This document shows, piece by piece, positions 1 to 10,900 of a stretch of 64,000 bases of DNA. The translations under genes were made by a program, and so were the position numbers. The notes beneath the pieces are model-generated. The model did not search any database, was not told the origin of the DNA, and saw only the letters and a list, made by a program, of their open reading frames with translations. Positions within the stretch are counted from its first letter, which is position 1, and each line of letters starts with the position of its first letter. Origin of the DNA: Streptomyces olivochromogenes (GTDB taxonomy: Bacteria > Actinomycetota > Actinomycetes > Streptomycetales > Streptomycetaceae); the NCBI RefSeq assembly GCF_021538895.1, contig NZ_JADDRL010000008.1, positions 1-64,000 of the forward strand, in the 5' to 3' direction.

Positions 1-424
1 CGGCGGGCTCGGGCTTGCCGGCGGGCTCGGGCTCGCCGTCGGTGTCGGAGGCCGTGGCCCTGTCGGCGTCCGCGGCCTCGTCCGCGTCCGGACGGTGGGG
101 GGCGTTGTCGTCGTGCTCGGCGGGCCTGACGGCCTCGTCGTGCGCGTCCACCGGGTCGTGCGCGTCGTGCGGCTTCGCCGCGTCGTGCGCCTGCGCCGCC
201 TCGTGCGTTTCCGTCTCGGAAGGCGAGGGCGGTCCGGGGACGTCGCTGGTGGCGGCGGAAGGCGAGGTGCCCGCGCCCGGGGCCGGGGCCTGTGCGTCCG
301 CGGCCCGGTCGGAGGCCTCGCGAAGGGGCGGCCCGGGGTGTTCGGTGGCCGGGGCCGTAGGATTCGCGGAGTGCTCGGCCGGCCTGTCGTTGCCGGACCG
401 CGGCTGCCCGCTCCCGCCGCTCAC
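1..424 (-). CDS. N-terminal part of unknown protein (disordered, Ala/Pro/Asp/His-rich)
   Basis: A leftward frame opens with GTG at 424, about 11 bases after a GAGGGG ribosome-binding sequence, and stays open to the window edge (about 141 codons). The start reads VSGGSGQPRSGNDRPAEH. The visible part is low complexity, rich in Ala, Pro, Asp, Glu and His with repeated HDA and EPEPAGKP units, so it should be disordered. No catalytic domain is visible. In Streptomyces a site-2 protease (M50) gene often lies divergent to this RecB-type nuclease; that identity is my inference from gene order only. It is divergent from the nuclease gene across about 180 bases. Confidence 0.55.
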   Translation of the reverse strand, partial: MSGGSGQPRSGNDRPAEHSANPTAPATEHPGPPLREASDRAADAQAPAPGAGTSPSAATSDVPGPPSPSETETHEAAQAHDAAKPHDAHDPVDAHDEAVRPAEHDDNAPHRPDADEAADADRATASDTDGEPEPAGKPEPA

Positions 425-605
425 GTCCACGGTTTCCCCTCGTTCGATCGTCCTCCGCACCAGCCGGGCGAAGGGGTCTGGGTCGATGGTATGCGGCCGT
501 CGTGACGTGTTCCGCCCCGGCACCCCCTGTGTTTGCCCTGCCGTAGCGCGGTCACACGGCCCGCGACTGGGTCACTGTCAGTGGCGGGCCGTATGGTCTG
601 TGGTC
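425..605. promoter_or_regulatory. Divergent intergenic region with a hairpin before the nuclease gene
   Basis: About 180 bases separate the two divergent genes. A perfect 9-bp inverted repeat (ACGGCCCGC at 556-564 and GCGGGCCGT at 584-592) ends 13 bases before the nuclease ATG. No clear Shine-Dalgarno precedes that ATG. The hairpin could affect initiation or could be an operator; nothing in the sequence decides between these. Confidence 0.35.
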
Positions 606-1610
<1,005 letters not shown>

Positions 1611-1624
1611 CGAAGGAGACTTAC

Positions 1625-2296
1625 GTGGCCATCCGCGTCCTACTGGTCGACGACCAGCCGCTGCTGCGCACGGGCTTCCGCATGATCCTGGAGGCCGAGC
1701 AGGACATCGCGGTCGTCGGCGAGGCCGGAGACGGCCTCCAGGCCCTCGACCAGGTGCGCGCCCTGCAGCCCGATGTGGTTCTGATGGACATCCGTATGCC
1801 GCGGATGGACGGTGTGGAGGCGACCCGGCAGATCACCGGTCCGGGGCGGGACGGTCCGGCGAAGGTGCTGGTGCTGACCACCTTCGACCTGGACGAGTAC
1901 GTGGTGGAGGCGCTGCGGGCGGGGGCGAGCGGGTTCCTGCTGAAGGACGCGCCGGCCAACGAGCTCGTGCAGGCGATCCGGGTGGTGGCCGCGGGTGAGG
2001 CGATGCTGGCGCCGAGCATCACGCGCCGGCTGCTCGACAAGTACGCGACGCACCTGCCCTCGGGCGACGAGCCGGTGCCGGACACGCTGCACACGCTGAC
2101 CGACCGCGAGGTCGAGGTGCTGAAGCTGGTGGCGCGCGGGCTGTCGAACGCCGAGATCGCCGCGGATCTGTTCGTCAGCGAGACCACCGTCAAGACGCAC
2201 GTCGGCCATGTGCTCACCAAGCTGGGCCTTCGGGACCGTGTGCAGGCCGCGGTCTACGCGTACGAGAGCGGGCTGGTGCGCCCCGGCGCGCAGTAG
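1625..2296 (+). CDS. NarL/FixJ-family response regulator
   Basis: A 223-residue two-component regulator. The receiver domain (about 1-120) has Asp9-Asp10, the phosphoacceptor Asp55 in LMDIRMP and the conserved Lys107. A LuxR-type helix-turn-helix (about 155-215) follows, with LTDREVEVLKLVARGLSN and a recognition helix ending TTVKTHVGHVLTKLG. The start is GTG 1625 because an AAGGAGA ribosome-binding site lies 6-12 bases upstream; longer frames have no such site. No histidine kinase lies next to it, so it is an orphan here. It is probably read from the nuclease promoter. Confidence 0.9.
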   Translation: MAIRVLLVDDQPLLRTGFRMILEAEQDIAVVGEAGDGLQALDQVRALQPDVVLMDIRMPRMDGVEATRQITGPGRDGPAKVLVLTTFDLDEYVVEALRAGASGFLLKDAPANELVQAIRVVAAGEAMLAPSITRRLLDKYATHLPSGDEPVPDTLHTLTDREVEVLKLVARGLSNAEIAADLFVSETTVKTHVGHVLTKLGLRDRVQAAVYAYESGLVRPGAQ

Positions 2297-2337
2297 GCGG
2301 TACGCAGCAGGCGGTACGCAAGAAGCTGTCGAGACGA

Positions 2338-2375
2338 CGAGGGCGCCCCCTCCCGCTGGGAAGGGGCGCCCTTTG
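2338..2375. terminator. Bidirectional terminator-like hairpin
   Basis: GGGCGCCCC (2341-2349) pairs perfectly with GGGGCGCCC (2363-2371) around a 13-base loop, followed by CTTT. It lies between the convergent response regulator and substrate-binding-protein genes and may end both transcripts. A small direct repeat of AGGCGGTACGCA lies just upstream (about 2295-2320). Confidence 0.75.
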
Positions 2376-2394
2376 CGTGTCCGTGGAACCGCCG

Positions 2395-3975
2395 TCAGCT
2401 CTTGCTGAGTTCCCAGAAGCGGAAGACGGTCGAGGCGTCGAGGCAGTACTCCAGGCCGTAGACGCCGTCGCGCACGACCGCGTACTGCTTGGCCTGCCAG
2501 ACCGGCAGCAGGGGGACGTCGTCGGCGACGATGTCCTGGAGCCGGCCGAACTCCTTGTCGGTCGCGGAGCGGTCGCTCTGGGCGGCCGTGCGCGGCAGGA
2601 GGGAGCCGGTGATGGTGGCGTTGCTGTAGTTGTTGCCCAGCACGTTGCCCTTGCCGAAGAAGGGGGCCGTGAAGTTGTCGGCGTCCGGGTAGTCGGGCAC
2701 CCAGCCCCGCACGTACACGCCGTACTTGCCCTTGGCGATGTCCTTCTCGTACTGGTCGTACGCGACCGACTTGACGTCGGTGTCGAACAGGCCGCTGCTG
2801 TTGAGCTGGGCGGCGATGGCCTTCAGCTCCTGGCCGGTGGCGGGGCCGTAGCGGGACGGCGTGGACCAGAGGGTGAGCTTCACCTTGCCGGTGATGCCGT
2901 CGGCGTGCAGCGCCTGGGCGGCCTGCTCCTTGGAGGGGCGGGCGCCGTAGGTGTCGAAGAAGGCCGTGTTGTGGCCCGCGATGCCCGCCGGGATGATCGA
3001 GTACAGCGGGGCGGCGGTGCCCTGGTAGACGTTCTTCAGCAGGGCTTCGCGGTCGATCAGGTAGGCCATGGCCTTGCGGACGCCGAGCTTTCCGGCGACC
3101 GGGTCGTGCATGTTGAAGACCAGGTGCTGGACCTCGGCGCTGGTGCCCTCGATGACGTCGATGCCCTGGCTGCCGTCCTGCTTGTCGATGTCGGCGATGT
3201 CCGTCGCGGCGAGACCGCGGTAGGCGATGTCGATGTCTCCGTCGAGCAGGGCCTTCTTCAGGGTGGCCCGGTCGCCGTGGAAGAACTTGAGGGTGACCCC
3301 GTCGTTCTTGACCTCGGCGGTGCCCTTGTACTGGGAGTTGACGGAGAAGACGGCCTGGTCCTCGTCCAGGGAGTCCAGCTTGTAGGGGCCGGAGCCGACG
3401 GCCTGGTGGTCCCTGCGCAGTCCCTTCGCGTCGTACTGCCGGTGGTCGACGATGGAGCCGGCACCGGAGGCGATCTTGCTGGGGAAGGTGGCGTCGGAGC
3501 CCTTCAGGTGGAAGACGACGGTCTTCGCGTCCGGTGCCTCGACCTTGTCGAGCAGCGGGAACATGATCGCGGGACCGGCGGGGTCGTTGATCTTCAGCAG
3601 CCGGTCGAAGGAGAACTTCACGTCCTGCGAGGTGAGCTCGTCACCGTTGCTGAACTGGAGGCCGTCCTTGAGGGTGCAGCGGTAGACCTTGGCCCGGCTG
3701 TCGGTGAAGGAGCATTCCTTGGCCGCGTCGGGCTGGGGCTCGGTGGCGCCCTTGGGGAAGCTCAGCAGCGACTGGAAGACGTTGTTGAACAACAGCCAGG
3801 ACCCGGGGTCGTAACCGGAGGCGGGGTCCGTGGCCTGGACTTCGTCCGACATCCCCATCACCACGGAGGAGCCGGTACCCCCGGAATCACCGGTCTCCGA
3901 GCCGCAGCCGGTCAACAGGCCGGAGGCCAGCCCCGCCATGATCGGCAGGACTGGCCACTGGTTGCGCAAATTCAC
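2395..3975 (-). CDS. Peptide/nickel-type ABC substrate-binding lipoprotein (copy 1)
   Basis: A 526-residue solute-binding protein of the SBP_bac_5 (OppA/DppA) family. The GTG start at 3975 gives a short signal peptide ending in a lipobox (LLTG-Cys), so the mature protein should be lipid-anchored outside the membrane. Typical family stretches are FSFDRLLKINDPAG and GVRKAMAYLIDREALL. The C-terminal PLLPVWQAKQYAVVRDGVYG motif is nearly shared with copy 2. It follows copy 2 after about 124 bases in the same direction and is clearly a paralogue. No permease or ATPase gene is nearby, so it must use a transporter encoded elsewhere or act as a sensor. Confidence 0.9.
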   Translation of the reverse strand: MNLRNQWPVLPIMAGLASGLLTGCGSETGDSGGTGSSVVMGMSDEVQATDPASGYDPGSWLLFNNVFQSLLSFPKGATEPQPDAAKECSFTDSRAKVYRCTLKDGLQFSNGDELTSQDVKFSFDRLLKINDPAGPAIMFPLLDKVEAPDAKTVVFHLKGSDATFPSKIASGAGSIVDHRQYDAKGLRRDHQAVGSGPYKLDSLDEDQAVFSVNSQYKGTAEVKNDGVTLKFFHGDRATLKKALLDGDIDIAYRGLAATDIADIDKQDGSQGIDVIEGTSAEVQHLVFNMHDPVAGKLGVRKAMAYLIDREALLKNVYQGTAAPLYSIIPAGIAGHNTAFFDTYGARPSKEQAAQALHADGITGKVKLTLWSTPSRYGPATGQELKAIAAQLNSSGLFDTDVKSVAYDQYEKDIAKGKYGVYVRGWVPDYPDADNFTAPFFGKGNVLGNNYSNATITGSLLPRTAAQSDRSATDKEFGRLQDIVADDVPLLPVWQAKQYAVVRDGVYGLEYCLDASTVFRFWELSKS

Positions 3976-4099
3976 GTACGTGTGCCTTGTCTTCGGTTCT
4001 CGTCGCCCCGGGGCCGGGTCCCGGGCCCCGAGGCACAAACCCGATTACCTTACCGCCTGCCGACGAGCGGCCGTTCGGCGACCGGGACTTGAGAGACCG

Positions 4100-5704
4100 T
4101 CAGCCGCTGGCGCCGCGGCCGAGCTCCCACAGCTGGAGCGTCGACGAGGAGTTGAGGGCGTACGAGGTGCCCGTGACGTCGTTCCGGGCGGCGACGTACT
4201 GCTTGCCCTGCCACAGCGGCAGCACGGGGACGTCATCGGCCACGATGTCCTGGATGTCCGTCAGGGCCTTGGAGGCGGTGAGACGGTCGGCCTCGCGACG
4301 GGAGTCCGGGATCAGGGTGTTGCGGACGTCGGCGTTGGCGTACGGCGAGCCGATGGTGTTGTCCTTGTCCAGGAACGGCGCGAGGAAGTTGTCGGCGTCC
4401 GGGAAGTCGGGGAACCAACCCATGCCGTAGACGTCGAACTGGCCCTTCTGCTCGGCGGGCCGGTAGGCGTCCCAGGGCGTGCCCTTGACGGTGACGTCGA
4501 ACAGACCGCTGTTGTTGAGCTGCTTCTGCAGGACCTCGAACTCGTCCTTGGTGGCGGGGCCGTAGTGGTCCGTCGTGTAGTGCAGAGTCAGCTTCACCGG
4601 GGTGGTGACGCCGGCCTTCTGCAGCAGCGTCTTGGCCTTGACGACGCTCGGCTCCCCGTACTTGTTGAAGAACGAGTTGGAGTGACCGGTGAGGGTCGCC
4701 GGGACCAGTGAGTACAGCGGCTCGGCCTCGGAGCCGTACACCTTGGAGACGAGCTCGCCGCGGTTGATGACCTGCGCCATCGCCTGGCGGACGGCCTTGG
4801 ACTTCACGGTCGTCGCGTTGGTGTTGAAGCCCAGGAAGCGGATTTCCAGGCCGGGCATCTCGACCAGCTCGACGTTCTTGTCGGTGCCGGCGTCGAGCTT
4901 GCGGATCTGGGCCGGCGACATGGCGCGGGTCATGACGTCGATGTCGCCCTTGTCGATGGCGGTGCCCATGGCGTCCGCATCCTTGAAGGTGCGCATGACA
5001 ACCTTGTCGTTGCTCACCTTCAGGCTCCCCTTGTAGTTGGGGTTCTTGCTGAAGGTGGCGCCGACGAGGGCGTTGTCCTGGACATCGGTCGTCAGGGTGT
5101 AGGGGCCGGAGCCGTCGACGTCGAAGCCGTCGCGCAGCTTGTCCTTGGCGTAGTCGCTGGGGTTGACGATGCCCGCGACCGGGGTGGACAGCTTGTACGG
5201 GAACGTGGCGTCGGCGGTCTTGAGGTGGAAGATCACCTCGCGGTCGCCCTGGGTCTCGACGGTGTCGATGGTGGAGAGCAGCGCGAACACGCCCGAGTCG
5301 GCCTTGAGGTGCAGGGCGCGCTCGATGGAGAACTTCACGTCCTCGGCCGTGATGGCGTCGCCGTTGGCGAACTTCAGGCCGTCGCGCAGCTTGCAGGCGT
5401 AACGCTCGTTGCCGCTGTCGGTGAAGCCGCAGCTCTCGGCGGCCTCGGGCACCGGGTCGCCCTCGCCCTTGGGCTGGATCATCAGGGTCTGCACGGTCTG
5501 GCGCAGGATGTTCCAGGTGCCGACGTCGTAGGCGTAGGCGGGGTCGAGCGGGGCCGGGGTGTCCTTGGTGGCCGTGAACCGGTCGGTGGTGCCGACGACG
5601 ATCGCGTCACCGCTCTTGGCCTCGCTGTCGGATCCACCGCACGCGGCGAGAACCGGCGCAAGCAGGCCGACCACGGCCGGCAGCACCAAAGTCTTGCGGT
5701 TCAT
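4100..5704 (-). CDS. Peptide/nickel-type ABC substrate-binding lipoprotein (copy 2)
   Basis: A 534-residue SBP_bac_5 protein. ATG 5704 is preceded by a GGAGA ribosome-binding site and starts MNRKTLVLP, followed by a hydrophobic stretch and the lipobox LAAC at about residue 22. Family features include DVKFSIERALHL, the central AVRQAMAQVINRGELV segment, and a C-terminal VLPLWQGKQYVAARNDVTG. It is the first gene of a probable two-gene unit with copy 1. Palindromes in its upstream region (5971-5990 and 6039-6070) are candidate operators. No transporter subunits are adjacent. Confidence 0.9.
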   Translation of the reverse strand: MNRKTLVLPAVVGLLAPVLAACGGSDSEAKSGDAIVVGTTDRFTATKDTPAPLDPAYAYDVGTWNILRQTVQTLMIQPKGEGDPVPEAAESCGFTDSGNERYACKLRDGLKFANGDAITAEDVKFSIERALHLKADSGVFALLSTIDTVETQGDREVIFHLKTADATFPYKLSTPVAGIVNPSDYAKDKLRDGFDVDGSGPYTLTTDVQDNALVGATFSKNPNYKGSLKVSNDKVVMRTFKDADAMGTAIDKGDIDVMTRAMSPAQIRKLDAGTDKNVELVEMPGLEIRFLGFNTNATTVKSKAVRQAMAQVINRGELVSKVYGSEAEPLYSLVPATLTGHSNSFFNKYGEPSVVKAKTLLQKAGVTTPVKLTLHYTTDHYGPATKDEFEVLQKQLNNSGLFDVTVKGTPWDAYRPAEQKGQFDVYGMGWFPDFPDADNFLAPFLDKDNTIGSPYANADVRNTLIPDSRREADRLTASKALTDIQDIVADDVPVLPLWQGKQYVAARNDVTGTSYALNSSSTLQLWELGRGASG

Positions 5705-6126
5705 GCTCGAAGTTCTCCAGAGCTGTTTCGGTCCGTGTACCCGGCATGCAGGGGTGTCGCGGCGGATCACGGGGGTAACGGCGATGTTCTCGCCATGAGA
5801 TTAGTCCGCGCCCGCACGAGGGTTCACAGCCGCCGGAGTTGAGTTCCCATCACGCAGCGAAACCGGGCGCGGACACACCGAAAACCCGACAGAGGCAGGA
5901 TTAGTACAGCGTTCCACCAATCGGGACACAAGGGCACGCGCCTTCCCCCCGAACAGGGGTGGGCAGCACAGGTCGACATCGATGTCGACCCCCCAGGGAG
6001 TGGGGAACGTCACACTCTCAACTGGGTTCAGCGACAGTGGAATTCGGCCAGGTCGACCGGTCGGAATTCCGCGCGGCGCACCATGGAGAGATTTTACCCG
6101 AGGAAATTTGCACGCTGGGTGAAGGT
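5705..6126. promoter_or_regulatory. Upstream region of the binding-protein genes with two palindromes
   Basis: This 420-base gap holds no convincing gene. GGTCGACATCGATGTCGACC at 5971-5990 is a perfect 20-bp palindrome. A second site at 6039-6070 is a 32-bp imperfect palindrome: outer arms GGAATTC and GAATTCC, core GGTCGACC at 6051-6058, with 13 of 16 symmetric pairs matching. Both share a GGTCGACC-type core, so they may bind the same dimeric regulator and control copy 2 and copy 1. Confidence 0.5.
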
Positions 6127-6828
6127 CTAGAGCATTTCTGTCATCAGACTGTGCAGAAATGGCAGGTCGACCTGTTCCAGAGAGGTCACGACGGTACGGC
6201 GGGCGGCCGGGGCGATCGGTGCCACGGACGGTACCGCGACGACCTGGCAACCCGCCGCCTCGGCCGCGGCGACACCGGTCGCGGTGTCCTCGACGACCGC
6301 GCATCTGGCCGGATCCACGCCGAGTCCGGCGGCGGCGAGCAGGTACGGATCCGGGTACGGCTTGGTACGGGACACCTCGTCGCCGGCGATGGACAGGGCG
6401 AAGTGCTGGGGGCCCAGGGAGGTCAGGACGCGGTCGATGATGCGGCGGTGGGAGGCCGAGACCAGGGCGGTGGGGATCTCGTGCTCGTAGAGCTCGGCGA
6501 GGAGTCTGGCGGCGCCGGGCATCAGGGGCAGGGTGCGGTCGATGCGGTCCTCGAAGCCGTCGTTGAGCAGGACCGTGAGTTCGGCGAGGGTGATGTCGGC
6601 GCCGGTGGCCTCGATGAGGAAGCCGGCGCTGCGGGTCATGGGGCCGCCGACGACGACGTGCCGCCAGGAGTCGTCGAGGGCGTGGCCGAGGCCGCCGAAG
6701 ACCTCCACCTCGACGTCCCACCAGAAGCCCTCGGTGTCCACCAGGGTGCCGTCCATGTCGAGCAGCACGGCCTGCAGGGCTGAGCCTTCCGCCGTACGGG
6801 TTCCGAGCGCGGGGACCGTGCTGGTCAT
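6127..6828 (-). CDS. HAD-superfamily sugar-phosphatase-like hydrolase
   Basis: A 233-residue haloacid dehalogenase-fold phosphatase of the beta-phosphoglucomutase-like subfamily. Motif I is VLLDMDGTLVDTEGFWWD (nucleophile and acid-base Asp). The cap domain follows, then motif II TALVSASHR, motif III Lys in SRTKPYPDPYL and motif IV VVEDTATG. The ATG at 6828 has GGAGG about ten bases upstream. The substrate cannot be told from sequence. It lies downstream of the gene-poor stretch that follows metH in the same direction. Confidence 0.88.
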   Translation of the reverse strand: MTSTVPALGTRTAEGSALQAVLLDMDGTLVDTEGFWWDVEVEVFGGLGHALDDSWRHVVVGGPMTRSAGFLIEATGADITLAELTVLLNDGFEDRIDRTLPLMPGAARLLAELYEHEIPTALVSASHRRIIDRVLTSLGPQHFALSIAGDEVSRTKPYPDPYLLAAAGLGVDPARCAVVEDTATGVAAAEAAGCQVVAVPSVAPIAPAARRTVVTSLEQVDLPFLHSLMTEML

Positions 6829-7977
6829 CCTGGCGCACCTCCATGAGGGACGACCAGGCCGGTTCCCGCACGGGGAACCGGCCTGCTGTGGATCGACCAG
6901 TGTACGACTCCTCCTGGCGAAACGCCTTGTTTATGACTAGGGCGCGCGGGTATCCCCCAAACACCCCGCGACCAGGCCGGGAGCCACTGCCGCGTGCCCG
7001 CGAAGGGGCGGAGGGATGCCGTTCGGCCGGGCGGCCGACACCCCGAGGAACCCCGCGCCCGGGTGTCCGAACGGGGCGGCCGAGAGACCGACGGAACGCC
7101 CCCTACGTCCGACACGCCCGCGCGGCTGCCCCGGCGGGCCTTCCCGAGCGCACCGACGCCCCGGAAACCGGCCAGCGCCTGCCTGCGACGCCGAGTGCGG
7201 CAGCGGCCGGGCGAGACACCCGGGGAACACACCCCACCGGACCGCCCGCACGAGCCACTCTGCGGAACGCGCCTGTGGGACGTTGCGCCCAGCCGGCGGG
7301 CATACGGAAGACCCGCACCGAGACGCGCCGCTCGGCCGCGCGGTACGCGGCCCGGCGTATCCGCGGCAGCGCGCCGAGCCCCCGGCCAAACCCCGGAGGA
7401 GGCCGCGGGGGCACCCCCGCACTCCCCGCGCGGCCGGTTTCTCTCGCCTGTGGCGATTACGCCCTGGCGCTGGGGGCCTTGGGCGGGAAGGGTGCCGTTT
7501 TGGCGTGCGCCGGTGCGGGGCAGCGGCCGGGCTGAGGTTGCTTGCGCTCGTGCCCTGGGCAGACACGCTGCTCCGGTCGACGCCGCGTCGCCGAGGGATG
7601 CCACGGGGTCCCGTGATCCGCGGGGGCACCCCGAATGGCCCAGGGCCTCCCCGAGCGCGCCCCGCCCCGATCGCCGTATGCGGAGCCCGCCGGGCAAGGC
7701 GGCAGCACGCCGAGCCCCCAGAGGGGATCGGCAGCGGAGCGGCGCTACGTCGAGACCCGGTCGAGCCACCGGAGGAGGCCACCGGGACACCCCGGCCCAA
7801 GCCTCGCAACGCCCCGGCACGGGCCCCACCGACGGCACCGCCCGGCAGAGCCGCGCCACGCCAACCCCGATCAAGCCACCGGAGGAGCCCGCGGGGGCGC
7901 CCCGGCTCACCCCAACGCCGTCGGCGGCCTCCGGAGCAGCGGGCGTGCGTCGTGTCCCGGCCGAACCCCCGGAGGGG
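6829..7977. other. Gene-poor, extremely GC-rich 1.1-kb stretch with degenerate repeats
   Basis: All frames are open here only because stop codons are rare at this GC content. The translations are Arg/Gly/Pro/Ala-rich with no domain, and frames on both strands look equally arbitrary. Degenerate units recur: AGCCACCGGAGGAG at 7764-7777 and again at 7874-7887 (110 bases apart), and several copies of a GGGGGCACCCC/GGGGGCGCCCC core near 7413, 7621 and 7891. The stretch lies between the metH stop and the HAD gene, both leftward. It could be decayed sequence or a dispersed repeat element. I see no tRNA or clear ncRNA. Confidence 0.5.
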
Positions 7978-10900
7978 TCAGCGGGCGTTGAAGTACTTTG
8001 CCTCCGGGTGGTGGATCACGATCGCGTCCGTGGACTGTTCGGGGTGGAGCTGGAACTCCTCCGAGAGGTGGACGCCGATGCGGTCCGGCTGGAGGAGTTC
8101 GGCGATCTTGGTGCGGTCCTCCAGGTTGGGGCAGGCGCCGTAGCCGAGGGAGAAACGGGCGCCCCGGTACTTGAGGGCGAACATGTCCTCCATGTCGGCC
8201 GGGTCCTCGCCGCCGAAGCCCAGCTCGGCGCGGACGCGGGCGTGCCAGTACTCGGCCAGCGCCTCGGCCAACTGCACGGACAGACCGTGGAGTTCGAGAT
8301 AGTCCCGGTAGGAGTCCGCCTCGAACAGCCGCGCGGTCTCCTCGCCGATCCGGGAGCCGACCGTGACGACCTGGAGGCCGACGACGTCCGTCTCCCCCGA
8401 CTCCTCCGGACGGAAGAAGTCGGCCAGGCAGAGGCGGCGGCCGCGGCGCTGGCGCGGGAAGGTGAAGCGGGTGCGCTCGTTGCCGCGCTCGTCCAGGATG
8501 ATCAGGTCGTCGTCCTTGGACACGCACGGGAAGTAGCCGTAGACCACGGCCGCTTCGAGCAGGTTGTCCGTCTGGAGCCGGTCCAGCAGTCCGCGCAGGC
8601 GCGGGCGGCCCTCGGTCTCGACGAGTTCCTCGTACGTCGGTCCGTCCCCGGCGCGGGCCTGCTTCAGACCCCACTGGCCCTTGAACAGCGCGCCCTCGTC
8701 CAGCCAGCTCGCGTACTCCTTGAGCTGGATGCCCTTGACGATCCGGGTGTCCCAGAAGGGCGCGGTGGGCACCGGGTTGTCGGTGGCGACGTCCGAGCGG
8801 ACGTGCCCCTCCTCCGGGCGCTCCTCGACCTCGACCGTGCCCGCCGCGCGGACCCGGCGCTGCTTGAGCTCGGGCAGCGCCGCCCCGGGCACGCCCCGCT
8901 TGACGCCGATGAGCGCGTCCATCAGCCGCAGGCCCTCGAAGGCGTCGCGGGCGTAGCGCACCTCGCCCTCGTACAGCTCGTACAGGTCCTGTTCGACGTA
9001 CGCCCGGGTCAGGGCGGCGCCGCCCAGGATGACGGGGTAGTTGGCGGCGAGTCCGCGCTGGTTCAGCTCCTCCAGGTTCTCCTTCATGATCACCGTGGAC
9101 TTGACCAGGAGCCCGGACATGCCGATGACGTCGGCCCGGTGCTCCTCGGCCGCCTCCAGGATCGCGGAGACCGGCTGCTTGATGCCGAGGTTGACGACGT
9201 TGTAGCCGTTGTTGGACAGGATGATGTCGACGAGGTTCTTGCCGATGTCGTGCACGTCGCCGCGCACGGTGGCGAGCACGATGGTGCCCTTGCCCTCGGC
9301 GTCCGACTTCTCCATGTGCGGTTCGAGGTAGGCGACCGCCGTCTTCATGACCTCGGCCGACTGGAGCACGAAGGGTAGCTGCATCTGTCCGGAGCCGAAC
9401 AGTTCGCCGACGACCTTCATGCCGTCCAGCAGGGTGTCGTTGACGATGTCGAGGGCCGGGCGGGTCTCAAGGGCCTGGCCGAGGTCGGCCTCCAGGCCGT
9501 TGCGCTCGCCGTCGATGATGCGCCGCTTGAGGCGCTCCTCCAGCGGGAGGGCGGCCAGTTCCTCGGCCTTGCCGGCCTTGAGCGACTTCGCCGTGGCGCC
9601 CTCGAACAGCGTCATCAGCTTCTGGAGCGGGTCGTAGCCCTCGGCGCGGCGGTCGTAGACCAGGTCGAGGGCCGTACGCACCTGCTCCTCGTCGAAGCGG
9701 GCGATCGGCAGGATCTTCGACGCGTGCACGATCGCCGAGTCCAGGCCCGCCTTGACGCACTCGTCGAGGAAGACGGAGTTGAGCAGGATGCGGGCGGCCG
9801 GGTTCAGGCCGAAGGAGATGTTCGACAGGCCCAGTGTGGTCTGGACGTCGGGGTGGCGGCGCTTGAGCTCGCGGATCGCCTCGATGGTGGCGATGCCGTC
9901 CTTGCGGGACTCCTCCTGACCGGTGCAGATGGTGAAGGTCAGGGTGTCGACGAGGATGTCCTCCTCACGGATGCCCCAGTTCCCGGTCAGGTCGGCGATC
10001 AGCCGTTCGGCGATGTCGACCTTCTTCTCCGGGGTGCGGGCCTGGCCCTCCTCGTCGATGGTGAGCGCGATCAGAGCGGCGCCGTGCTCCTGCGCCAACC
10101 GGGTGACCTTGGCGAAACGGGACTCGGGTCCGTCGCCGTCCTCGTAGTTCACCGAGTTGATGACCGCGCGGCCGCCGAGCTTCTGCAGGCCCGCCTCGAT
10201 GACGTCGACCTCGGTGGAGTCGAGGACGATCGGCAGGGTGGAGGCGGTGGCGAAGCGGCCGGCGAGTTCCTCCATGTCGGCGACGCCGTCGCGGCCGACG
10301 TAGTCCACGCACAGGTCGAGCAGGTGCGCGCCCTCGCGGATCTGCTCGCGGGCCATCTCCACGCAGTCGTCCCAGCGGGCCTCCAGCATGGCCTCGCGGA
10401 ACTTCTTGGAGCCGTTGGCGTTGGTGCGCTCGCCGATGGCCAGGTAGGAGGTGTCCTGGCGGAAGGGCACGGTCTGGTAGAGGGAGGCGGCACCCGGCTC
10501 GGGCCGGGGCCGGCGCTCGGGCGGGGTGAGGCCCTGGACGCGCTCGACGACCTGGCGCAGGTGCTCGGGGGTGGTGCCGCAGCAGCCGCCGACCAGGGAG
10601 AGGCCGTACTCGCGGACGAAGGTCTCCTGGGCGTCGGCGAGCTCCGGCGCGGTCAGCGGGTAGTGGGCGCCGTCCTTGCCGAGGACCGGCAGGCCCGCGT
10701 TGGGCATGCAGGACAGCGGGATGCGCGCGGTGCGGGCGAGGTAGCGCAGGTGCTCGCTCATCTCGGCCGGGCCGGTGGCGCAGTTCAGGCCGATCATGTC
10801 GATGCCGAGCGGCTCCAGCGCGGTGAGCGCGGCGCCGATCTCCGAGCCGAGCAGCATGGTGCCGGTCGTCTCGACGGTCACGGACACGATCACCGGCAGG

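Noticed and set aside
2377..4092. 571-codon frame antisense to the first binding protein
   Set aside because: Shadow of a gene with a lipobox and family motifs. The translation is Val/Leu/Gly/Asp-rich without structure.
7016..8143. Long rightward open frames across the metH end and the gene-poor stretch
   Set aside because: They are Arg/Pro/Ala-rich without domains and run antisense through metH. At this GC content open frames arise in every phase.
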